Source of the DNA: Aquifex sp.
GTDB taxonomy: Bacteria > Aquificota > Aquificia > Aquificales > Aquificaceae
Reading direction: 5' to 3'
Length of the DNA stretch: 5,115 nucleotides
NCBI GenBank assembly: GCA_015487405.1
Contig: WFPV01000149.1
Coordinates: 1-5,115, forward strand
Below the pieces are notes generated by a model. It was not told the origin of the DNA. It was given only the letters and a program-made list of their open reading frames with translations, and did not search any database. The stretch's first letter is position 1. Every line of letters starts with the position of its first letter. Of the stretch, positions 1 through 5,115 are shown in pieces. Both the position numbers and the translations under genes were made by a program.

Positions 1-1
1 G

Positions 2-301
2 CTTGAAGAAGAATTCTTCCCTACTCTTGAAAAGGGACTTTACAACCACGCGGAAGCGGGAAGATTAAGGGAGCTTTTAAAGGTTATATACGCCTTACGG
101 CGTTGCAAGGGAAACGAAGAGCCCCTGAAGGTTAATCTCTGCCTCTTAATCCTCCAATCTGAACAGCACGCCCAGTTTGAAAAGCAGTTCCTAAGCCTCA
201 AGAAACCACCTCTGAACGTGAAAGGCTATCCGCCAAAGGATACAGAGCCTATAGTTTACGAGATTTACGAGATACTCACCAAGCCCTGCGGGGGAAGCTA
301 A
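2..301 (+). CDS. 3' end of an unrecognised protein (hypothetical, truncated by the window edge)
   Basis: An open frame runs from the first bases of the window to TAA at 299-301, giving the last 99 residues of a protein whose start lies upstream. I do not recognise the family. The visible part is charged and mostly helical-looking: an N-terminal stretch rich in Leu, Glu and Arg (about residues 1-40), a Leu/Gln-rich helix (about 45-65), a Lys/Pro-rich linker (about 67-80), and a final Tyr/Glu/Ile helix ending in KPCGGS. Three cysteines (35, 47 and 96 of the fragment) are too scattered to call a metal site. There is no signal peptide or membrane segment in this part. Its stop lies only 3 bp before the ATG of the next gene, and that gene's ribosome binding site lies inside its last codons, so the two are probably co-transcribed and translationally coupled. 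Codon use looks like the chromosomal genes in the window rather than the AT-rich gene at 2643-4349. Confidence 0.75.
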   Translation, partial: LEEEFFPTLEKGLYNHAEAGRLRELLKVIYALRRCKGNEEPLKVNLCLLILQSEQHAQFEKQFLSLKKPPLNVKGYPPKDTEPIVYEIYEILTKPCGGS

Positions 302-304
302 ATT

Positions 305-901
305 ATGGTTATGGCAACTAAAACCCTCTCAAAAGAAGAAAAAAAGAAGCTTCTGAAACTCTTGACCTACGAAAAAGTAAAGGGAAAACCCATCTACTAC
401 AAGGACTACAAAAAGGTTTTGAAGGGGGAGCTACCACCGGAGGCAGTAATGGGGAGTAGTGAATTGCATGCGATTTTGCTGATACTTATAGCTACATTTC
501 TAAAAATAAATTTACCTAAAGACTATATAGTTGCAGGGGGAGAACTCAGCTTCTATACCTCTCCCAACAGTATTAGGAACTTAGACATAGCTATCTACAA
601 AAGAGACGAGATAAAAAAACCTCAGCCCAAATACACTAAAAAAACTCCCCTCGTTGTCATAGAAATAGACACAAAAGCAGATTTAAGCAGATACTCAAGC
701 TTTGAGGAATACATGTATGAAAAAACTCAGGAGATTTTAGACGCAGGAGTAAAAAAGGTGATATGGCTCATCACAAAGGTTAAAAAGGTGATGGTTGCGG
801 AAAAAGGAAGAGAATGGATTACGACAGACTGGGATAGGGATATTGAGGTTATTGGAGACGTAAAGCTGAATTTGGGAGAGCTTCTAAAAAAGAAGGAATA
901 G
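305..901 (+). CDS. Uma2-family (DUF820) PD-(D/E)XK nuclease-fold protein, paralog A
   Basis: This 198-residue protein has the size and layout of Uma2 (DUF820) proteins, which have a restriction-endonuclease-like fold and mostly unknown function. A Lys-rich N-terminus leads into an LTYE...IYY...Y block (residues 20-36), then GELPPEAVMGSS (41-52) followed by the family-typical His55. The predicted catalytic core is the Asp of RNLDIAI (D94), then VVIEIDTKAD with E120, D122 and K124, then K140 in the YEKTQEILDAGV helix and W154 in the closing strand. These correspond to the family's PD, E-x-S and K...Y...GV.EYW positions, but with Asp-Thr-Lys after the Glu. ATG 305 is preferred to the in-frame ATG at 311 because of the GGGGGAAG at 290-297. 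Two diverged copies lie downstream (1385-1993 and 1990-2604), separated from this one by an OsmC-type gene. Nuclease activity, target and partner are unproven; a role in defence or mobile-element biology is inferred. Confidence 0.85.
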   Translation: MVMATKTLSKEEKKKLLKLLTYEKVKGKPIYYKDYKKVLKGELPPEAVMGSSELHAILLILIATFLKINLPKDYIVAGGELSFYTSPNSIRNLDIAIYKRDEIKKPQPKYTKKTPLVVIEIDTKADLSRYSSFEEYMYEKTQEILDAGVKKVIWLITKVKKVMVAEKGREWITTDWDRDIEVIGDVKLNLGELLKKKE

Positions 902-922
902 AAATTTAAAGGAGGTGTCTAA

Positions 923-1342
923 ATGAAAGTTAAGGTCAAGCAGAAAGAAGACTTTCACTTTATAGGAATAGGTCCCGCTGGAAGAGAGGTTCCCATTGAT
1001 GCGGCGGATTATGTCGGCGGAAAAGGAAGGGGAATAAGACCTCCTGAGCTTCTCTTTCACTCCGTCGCGGGATGTGTGGGAATACATCTCTATGAGGCTC
1101 TCCACAAAGAGGGCAAGCACGTTGAGGATATTGAGATTGAAACAGATGCCGAAAGAATCACCGACAGGTATCCCAAGGTATTTACAAAAATTTACCTCTT
1201 CGTAAAGGTAAAAGGAGACGTTACGGAAGAAGACGTAAAGAAAGCTCTTGATAAGACGATTTATGACCCCGGAACCTGCTCAATAGCTTACATGGTCAAT
1301 CAGGTTGCTCCCATAGAGTATAAGGTAGAAGTTCTTAAGTAA
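923..1342 (+). CDS. OsmC/Ohr-family redox protein
   Basis: This 139-residue protein is the usual length for a compact OsmC-family protein. Hallmarks are RPPELLFHSVAGC (residues 39-51), where E42 precedes the first conserved Cys (C51) at the start of the central helix, a PKVFTKIYL strand (84-92) matching the family's P..F..I.l segment, and the second conserved Cys (C119, in GTCSIAYMV). In Ohr and OsmC these two cysteines reduce organic hydroperoxides, so a cytosolic thiol-peroxidase role is possible. The shorter YhfA-like branch, which this resembles, has no firmly assigned substrate, so I do not give a gene symbol. The start is secure: AAAGGAGGTG at 908-917 leaves 7 bases between GGAGG and ATG. 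It sits 21 bp after Uma2 paralog A and 42 bp before paralog B on the same strand, splitting the paralog array. Its link to the flanking nuclease-fold genes may be positional only. Base composition is not markedly AT-rich. Confidence 0.88.
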   Translation: MKVKVKQKEDFHFIGIGPAGREVPIDAADYVGGKGRGIRPPELLFHSVAGCVGIHLYEALHKEGKHVEDIEIETDAERITDRYPKVFTKIYLFVKVKGDVTEEDVKKALDKTIYDPGTCSIAYMVNQVAPIEYKVEVLK

Positions 1343-1371
1343 GAGTCTTCTCTTTTTCTTTAAAAATTTTT
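1341..1371 (+). terminator. possible weak intrinsic terminator after the OsmC gene
   Basis: AAGAG (1341-1345) can pair with CTCTT (1350-1354) around a TCTT loop. A pyrimidine run follows, and a long T tract lies around 1367-1374. The stem is only 5 bp, has two G-C pairs and overlaps the stop codon, so it would be unstable in a thermophile. The T-rich run could equally be a plain AT-rich spacer. This is the largest intergenic gap in the window, which is the main reason to mention it. Confidence 0.18.
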
Positions 1372-1374
1372 TTT

Positions 1375-1378
1375 GAGG
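1375..1378 (+). promoter_or_regulatory. ribosome binding site that fixes the start of Uma2 paralog B at ATG 1385
   Basis: GAGG at 1375-1378 (within TTGAGGTT) lies 6 bases before ATG 1385, matching the 7-base spacing seen for the other genes here. A longer reading starting at TTG 1373 would overlap this site and has only A/T-rich sequence upstream, with no Shine-Dalgarno match. The ATG is therefore the better start and removes four residues (M-R-F-G). Confidence 0.75.
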
Positions 1379-1384
1379 TTCGGA

Positions 1385-1993
1385 ATGCAAAAACTTAAGG
1401 AAAAGCTCTCTAAGGAAGAAAAGAGGAAGCTTTTGAAAATACTCACGTATGAAAAGGTAAACGGGAAACCGATATATTACAGGGACTACAGGAAGGTTTT
1501 GAGAGGAGAGTTACTGCCGGAAGCGGTAATGGGAAGTAGCGGAATACAGGCGTATTTGGTGCGATTACTGGTAGCTTTTCTTCTTCAAGTTCTTGACTTA
1601 AAGAAATATGAAGTCTTATTTAATGAAGTGGGATTTCGCTATAAAAAAGGTTCTTGGAGAAACCTTGATATTGGCATATACGAAAGAAAAAAAGTAGAAC
1701 CTTATCTTTTCAGTGAAAAATTAATACCCGTTGCTCCTAAGGTGATTATAGAGGTTGATACAAAAGCCGACTTATCAAAGTATTCAAGTCTTGAGGAATA
1801 CGCATACGAAAAAACTCAAGACCTATTAGACGCGGGGGTTGAAAAAGTAATATGGATTTTCACGAAAACAAAAAAAGTAATGGAAGCGGAGAAAGGTAAA
1901 GATTGGATTATTCACGGATGGGATAAGGATATAGAAATTATGAAAGGCATTAAGGTAAATATTGAAAAACTTATGAAAGGAGTTCAAAAATGA
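1385..1993 (+). CDS. Uma2-family (DUF820) PD-(D/E)XK nuclease-fold protein, paralog B
   Basis: From ATG 1385 this is a 202-residue Uma2 (DUF820) protein clearly paralogous to 305-901. The N-terminal block LSKEEKRKLLKILTYEKV (residues 8-25), the IYYRDYRKVLRGEL segment and PEAVMGSS (45-52) are nearly shared with paralog A. The predicted active site is intact: D95 in RNLDIGI, E123 with D125-T-K127 in IIEVDTKADL, K143 in YEKTQDLLDAGV and W157 in VIWIFT. Two things set it apart. The His that follows the GSS motif in A and C is Gln55 here (GIQAY instead of LHAI), and the stretch between the motif and D95 (about residues 56-90) has largely diverged. Its last bases overlap the next gene (ATGA), so B and C are probably translationally coupled and made together. 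The nuclease fold is inferred from motifs; activity and target are unknown. A longer TTG start at 1373 is possible but less likely. Confidence 0.85.
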   Translation: MQKLKEKLSKEEKRKLLKILTYEKVNGKPIYYRDYRKVLRGELLPEAVMGSSGIQAYLVRLLVAFLLQVLDLKKYEVLFNEVGFRYKKGSWRNLDIGIYERKKVEPYLFSEKLIPVAPKVIIEVDTKADLSKYSSLEEYAYEKTQDLLDAGVEKVIWIFTKTKKVMEAEKGKDWIIHGWDKDIEIMKGIKVNIEKLMKGVQK

Positions 1994-2604
1994 GCACTAC
2001 GCAGGTTTTGAAAGAAAGAAAAGAAGAACTTTTAAAAAAGCTCACTTACGAAATTACTAAAAGCGGAAAAGTTATTTACTACAGAGGATACAAAAAAGTT
2101 CTAAAGGGGGAACTCCCACCGGAGGCGGTAATGGGAAGCAGTGATTTACATGCAATTTTAGTATTTTTAATCTCCTTCTTTTTAGGTAACAAGCTTGATT
2201 TAGAAAAATACATAATTGGAACTGGAGAACTCGGATTCTTTACAGGTGAAACCTCCTACAGACTTCTTGATATAGCAGTTTTTGAGCAAGAAAAACTAAA
2301 ATTGAGCGGTAAATATACAAAAATACCTCCAAAACTCGTAATAGAAATAGACACAAAGGCGGATTTAGAAGATTACGGACTTGTGGAAGCTTACGCTTAT
2401 GAAAAAACTCAAGAACTTCTTGACAGCGGTGTTGAAAAAGTTGTCTGGATTTTCACAAAACCCAAAAAAGTTTTAATTGCGGAAAAAGGAAAAAAGTGGA
2501 TAGTTCAGGATGTTGAAGAGGATATTCCTTTAATTGAGGGAGTTGTTCTTAATTTAAAGGAGCTTGCTAAAAAGAGTGAAATATTAAAGAGAAGGTTTAA
2601 TTAA
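1990..2604 (+). CDS. Uma2-family (DUF820) PD-(D/E)XK nuclease-fold protein, paralog C
   Basis: This 204-residue protein is the third Uma2 (DUF820) copy. Recognisable blocks are KKLTYEITKSGKVIYYRGYKK (about residues 16-36), GELPPEAVMGSS (40-51) followed by His54, the Asp of RLLDIAV (D94), E119 with D121-T-K123 in LVIEIDTKADL, K139 in YEKTQELLDSGV and W153 in VVWIFT. It carries an extra residue in the N-terminal hairpin (TKSGK) and a longer C-terminal tail ending in a basic ILKRRFN. The start is secure: AAAGGAG at 1976-1982 leaves 7 bases to ATG 1990, and the ATG overlaps the TGA of paralog B by 4 bp, the classic coupling arrangement. The GmrSD-like gene follows after a short gap on the same strand. 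All expected catalytic-position residues are kept in the three copies, which argues that each is under selection rather than decaying. Substrate and biological role are not known. Confidence 0.85.
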   Translation: MSTTQVLKERKEELLKKLTYEITKSGKVIYYRGYKKVLKGELPPEAVMGSSDLHAILVFLISFFLGNKLDLEKYIIGTGELGFFTGETSYRLLDIAVFEQEKLKLSGKYTKIPPKLVIEIDTKADLEDYGLVEAYAYEKTQELLDSGVEKVVWIFTKPKKVLIAEKGKKWIVQDVEEDIPLIEGVVLNLKELAKKSEILKRRFN

Positions 2605-2629
2605 CATTTTTAAGCGTAAAATTTTACTG

Positions 2630-2635
2630 AGGAGG
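2630..2635 (+). promoter_or_regulatory. ribosome binding site of the GmrSD-like gene; favours ATG 2643 over ATG 2640
   Basis: AGGAGG at 2630-2635 precedes two adjacent ATG codons. The spacing is 4 bases to ATG 2640 and 7 bases to ATG 2643. The OsmC gene, paralog C and the biotin carboxylase gene all show 7 bases, so ATG 2643 is the likelier start; the difference is one methionine. Confidence 0.65.
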
Positions 2636-2642
2636 CAATATG

Positions 2643-4349
2643 ATGTTCCAAGAATATCTTGACGCGAATAAGGAAACTATTGGTAATATATTTTCCGTTA
2701 ACAGATTTTATATAATTCCCCCTTTTCAAAGAAGATTTGTATGGCAAAGAGAAAACTTTCAAAAACTTATAGAAGATTTATGGGAAGCTTTTCAATCTGG
2801 TAGAAATTATTACTTTTTAGGAAGTATAGTTTTGAGTAAAACACAAGGTGCAGGAGAAGCTTACCAAATCATAGATGGACAACAGAGGTTAACAACTTTA
2901 TCTTTGTTATTTGTGAGTTTTATTTATTTTATAAAAAATAAAGGATTTGAAGTAAGTAATGACTATTTGGAAAATTTACGAAGAAAGATATACTCGCCAG
3001 CTAATGAGGTAGACGGAATTCCAGAAGATTTTAGAATAAAATATGAAATACCTGAAGCAAGGGAGGAATCTGAGGAATATAAAAATATTTTAAGAGCTTC
3101 TAATATTAATCTTGAAAATATAAATTACAAAAATTTCAGAGAAGCTTTGGAGGTTTTTGTGAACTTTTTAGAGGAAAATATAAAAGACTTTAATACTCTG
3201 AGAGATTGTATTCTATTCTTAAATACCAAAACTTTAATAGTTGAAATCATATCTCAAGAGATAGAAACTGCAATTAATATTTTTAATGTAATAAATTCTC
3301 GGGGATTACCATTATCAAATTCAGATTTAATAAAATCATATATCTACGGAAAAATACATGAAGAGGATGTAAAAATTGAATTTATAAAAAAATGGGAAGA
3401 GCTTGAATCCAATTTTTCAAAAGAAAGATATGGCCAAAGCGAATTTGACGCATTGCTTGGATTTATAAGAGCCTACTATGAACCACAGAAACCTAAGGAA
3501 TCGCTATATAAAGAAATAGAAAGAATTGTGAACCGTGGAGATATCACTCCCGAGAATTTTAAAGATGTATTAGTGAATTTAGCAGATCTTTATGAAAGTT
3601 TGATAAAAGACTTAGATAAAATAGATGAATTGGAAATAGATGGAGATAAAAAAAACTACTTAAAAAACTTAATTATCATTTTAAGAGAGTTTTATCCCTC
3701 TAATGAGTGGATTGCTGGAGTTCTATGGTTTTACAAAAAATACAAAGGAGATAAATTCTTTGAATTTATGACTGCTTTAGAAAGGAGATTATATTTAGAT
3801 TGGCTATCAGGGAAAACTCCTACGGAAAGATTAATTCCCATCTATGATGTCTTAAAAAAACTGAAAGAGGGGAAAAATGCTCAGGATATTATTGAAAACT
3901 TGATTAGAAATATACCTCCTAAGGAAAGAGTAGAGATTTTCTTAAACGATGAAAATATTTATTCAAGATTTCAAGGAAAACTTGCTAAGTATACCTTACT
4001 AAGAATTGAATATCATAATCAGAGTAGGAATATATTAAACAATACAGAAAACATAACTATTGAACATATATTTCCGCAAAGGCCTAATGATGCATGGAAA
4101 AGAAAATTCGGAGATGATTGGGAAAAATATGTGAATAAGTTAGGAAATTTAACTCTTGTTGAAAGGAGATTAAATTCAAAAATGAGTAATAAACCTTTTG
4201 AGGAAAAAAAGAAAATCTTAAGGAAAAGAGGAAGAGAATTCTTCTTAAATGAGGAAATCCAAAAATATAATGATTGGACAAAGCAGGAACTTGAAAATAG
4301 ACATAAGGATTTAACTAATAGAGTATTAAATATATACTACCCTACTTAA
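2643..4349 (+). CDS. GmrSD-like type IV restriction protein (DUF262 + DUF1524 HNH), single chain
   Basis: This 568-residue protein combines two domains that in GmrSD enzymes recognise and cut modified DNA. The N-terminal DUF262 part shows PPFQRRFVW (residues 27-35), a GSI strand (60-62), the signature IDGQQR (77-82), associated with nucleotide binding and hydrolysis in this family, and the conserved FNVINSRGLPLSNSDL helix (214-229). The C-terminal DUF1524 part is an HNH-type nuclease: IEHIFP (473-478, with H475 as candidate general base), LGNLTL (500-505, N502), then LNSKMSN..F (510-519). Both halves are complete, so this is a one-chain counterpart of GmrS plus GmrD, which cut glucosylated hydroxymethylcytosine DNA. 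The phosphorothioate-sensing SspE has the same two-domain plan, but no ssp/dnd genes are visible here. The gene is strikingly AT-rich compared with its neighbours, which suggests horizontal transfer. It follows three Uma2 paralogs on the same strand. Domain calls are firm; the DNA modification recognised cannot be read from the sequence. Confidence 0.92.
   Translation: MFQEYLDANKETIGNIFSVNRFYIIPPFQRRFVWQRENFQKLIEDLWEAFQSGRNYYFLGSIVLSKTQGAGEAYQIIDGQQRLTTLSLLFVSFIYFIKNKGFEVSNDYLENLRRKIYSPANEVDGIPEDFRIKYEIPEAREESEEYKNILRASNINLENINYKNFREALEVFVNFLEENIKDFNTLRDCILFLNTKTLIVEIISQEIETAINIFNVINSRGLPLSNSDLIKSYIYGKIHEEDVKIEFIKKWEELESNFSKERYGQSEFDALLGFIRAYYEPQKPKESLYKEIERIVNRGDITPENFKDVLVNLADLYESLIKDLDKIDELEIDGDKKNYLKNLIIILREFYPSNEWIAGVLWFYKKYKGDKFFEFMTALERRLYLDWLSGKTPTERLIPIYDVLKKLKEGKNAQDIIENLIRNIPPKERVEIFLNDENIYSRFQGKLAKYTLLRIEYHNQSRNILNNTENITIEHIFPQRPNDAWKRKFGDDWEKYVNKLGNLTLVERRLNSKMSNKPFEEKKKILRKRGREFFLNEEIQKYNDWTKQELENRHKDLTNRVLNIYYPT
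4310..4338 (+). promoter_or_regulatory. candidate sigma70-type promoter for the biotin carboxylase gene
   Basis: TATACT at 4333-4338 matches the -10 consensus at five of six positions. Exactly 17 bases upstream is TTTAAC (4310-4315), which matches TTGACA at only three of six. It lies in the last codons of the GmrSD-like gene and would start transcription about 25 bases before ATG 4370, giving a short leader carrying AAGGAGGT. The surrounding DNA is AT-rich, so a chance match is quite possible. Confidence 0.3.
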
Positions 4350-4369
4350 TTACCCAAGGAGGTAGCCTG

Positions 4370-5115
4370 ATGTTCAAAAAAATTCTCGTAGCAAACAGAG
4401 GAGAGATAGCGGTAAGAATAATAAGAGCTTGTAAAGAATTAGGAATACCTACCGTTGCAATTTATAACGAAGTAGAAAGCACCGCAAGACACGTAAAGCT
4501 CGCGGATGAAGCTTATATGATTGGAGTGGACCCCTTGGATACTTACCTAAATAAGCAGAGAATCATAGACCTCGCCTTAGAAGTCGGAGCAGACGCTATA
4601 CACCCGGGATACGGATTTCTCGCGGAAAACGCGGAGTTCGCAAAGATGTGCGAGGAAGCAGGAATTACCTTCATAGGTCCCCACTGGAAAGTAATAGAGC
4701 TGATGGGAGACAAAGCTCGTTCCAAGGAAGTGATGAAAAAGGCGGGAGTTCCCGTAGTCCCCGGTTCGGACGGAGTTCTGAAGAGCGTGGAAGAAGCTAA
4801 AGCTCTTGCTAAAGAAATAGGATATCCTGTTCTACTCAAAGCTACCGCAGGTGGTGGAGGAAGAGGAATAAGAATATGCAGGAACGAAGAAGAGCTTATT
4901 AAGAACTACGAACAGGCTTCCAGGGAGGCGGAAAAGGCTTTCGGATGCGGAGACCTTCTCCTTGAGAAATACATTGAAAATCCTAAACACATAGAGTTCC
5001 AAGTTCTCGGAGACAAACACGGAAACGTTATACACCTTGGAGAAAGAGATTGTTCTATACAAAGAAGAAACCAAAAGCTCGTAGAGATAGCACCCTCTCT
5101 GCTCCTCACTCCAGA
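4370..5115 (+). CDS. cfiB: biotin carboxylase subunit (2-oxoglutarate/pyruvate carboxylase small subunit type), 5' part
   Basis: The frame stays open from ATG 4370 to the window end, giving 248 residues of a protein usually about 450-500 long. AAGGAGGT at 4356-4363 supports the start. It is a cytosolic biotin carboxylase: it uses ATP and bicarbonate to carboxylate biotin carried by a partner subunit. Visible landmarks are ILVANRGEIAVRIIRA (residues 5-20), HPGYGFLAEN (78-87), K117 (MGDKARSK), the ATP-grasp K157 with the glycine-rich loop GGGGRG (161-166), EKYI (199-202), H207 and RDCSIQRRNQK (226-236, with C228 and K236). The later catalytic Glu and Arg residues lie beyond the window. From memory it closely resembles Aquifex and Hydrogenobacter small subunits, where CfiB works with CfiA to carboxylate 2-oxoglutarate in the reductive TCA cycle. 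A pyruvate carboxylase (PycA-type) or AccC role cannot be excluded, so the symbol is tentative. The gene is much less AT-rich than the one before it. Confidence 0.93.
   Translation, partial: MFKKILVANRGEIAVRIIRACKELGIPTVAIYNEVESTARHVKLADEAYMIGVDPLDTYLNKQRIIDLALEVGADAIHPGYGFLAENAEFAKMCEEAGITFIGPHWKVIELMGDKARSKEVMKKAGVPVVPGSDGVLKSVEEAKALAKEIGYPVLLKATAGGGGRGIRICRNEEELIKNYEQASREAEKAFGCGDLLLEKYIENPKHIEFQVLGDKHGNVIHLGERDCSIQRRNQKLVEIAPSLLLTP

Larger units (their letters stand above)
305..2604 (+). repeat. gene-scale direct repeat: three diverged Uma2 paralogs, interrupted by the OsmC gene
   Basis: The genes at 305-901, 1385-1993 and 1990-2604 share one architecture and can be aligned end to end. 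The best-conserved DNA encodes the (P/L)PEAVMGSS motif: 434-460, 1514-1540 and 2116-2142, where the three copies differ at only a few positions. Elsewhere, synonymous positions are heavily changed, so the duplications are old or the copies arrived already diverged. The copies are not flanked by visible terminal repeats. Confidence 0.8.

Noticed and set aside
884..1120. Minus-strand open frame of 78 codons opposite the OsmC gene
   Set aside because: It lies antisense to a well-supported gene, has a low-complexity Phe/Leu-rich end and matches no recognisable family.
305..2604. Uma2 copies as parts of a transposon
   Set aside because: No transposase, terminal inverted repeats or target-site duplications are visible around the genes; the copies are too diverged to be recent transposition products.
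2608..2621. Inverted repeat TTTTA-AGCG-TAAAA between paralog C and the GmrSD-like gene
   Set aside because: The stem is five A-T pairs only and lacks a run of T suited to termination; it would not be stable in a thermophile and is expected by chance in AT-rich spacer.
4084..4281. Minus-strand open frame of 65 codons opposite the HNH region
   Set aside because: It is a Phe-rich shadow of the A-rich coding strand of the DUF1524 domain, with no motif.
4543..5109. Three minus-strand open frames opposite the biotin carboxylase gene
   Set aside because: They are Ser/Phe-rich shadows, two of them overlapping each other, antisense to a highly conserved enzyme gene.
1..5115. CRISPR array, tRNA or rRNA genes
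   Set aside because: No short regularly spaced repeats and no RNA gene structure were seen; nearly the whole window is coding, with gaps no longer than 42 bp.

Overview
The window looks like chromosome from a thermophilic bacterium of the Aquificaceae (Aquifex/Hydrogenobacter group). The main reason is the 3'-most gene, a biotin carboxylase subunit whose 248 visible residues closely resemble, from memory, the pyruvate/2-oxoglutarate carboxylase small subunits of that family. The Lys/Glu-rich proteins and strong AGGAGG ribosome binding sites agree with this. It is an inference, because no database search was possible.

All seven genes are on the + strand and tightly packed; the longest gap is 42 bp. 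In order they are: (1) the 3' end of an unrecognised gene, 2-301; (2) Uma2-family PD-(D/E)XK nuclease paralog A, 305-901; (3) a small OsmC-family protein, 923-1342; (4) Uma2 paralog B, 1385-1993; (5) Uma2 paralog C, 1990-2604, overlapping B by 4 bp; (6) a single-chain GmrSD-like protein with an N-terminal DUF262 and a C-terminal DUF1524 HNH nuclease, 2643-4349; (7) the 5' part of a biotin carboxylase subunit, 4370 to the window end.

The centre (305-4349) reads as an accessory, defence-flavoured cluster: three diverged nuclease-fold paralogs and a putative modification-dependent (type IV) restriction enzyme, with an OsmC-type gene inside and a central-carbon gene downstream. The DUF262/DUF1524 gene is conspicuously AT-rich (11 G+C in the 60 bases 2881-2940) beside the carboxylase gene (30 G+C in 4561-4620), which suggests acquisition by transfer. 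The four nuclease-like genes share one strand and are closely spaced, so co-expression is plausible. A functional link between the Uma2 paralogs and the GmrSD-like protein is a hypothesis, not something the sequence proves.

No RNA genes, CRISPR arrays, insertion sequences or clear intrinsic terminators were seen.
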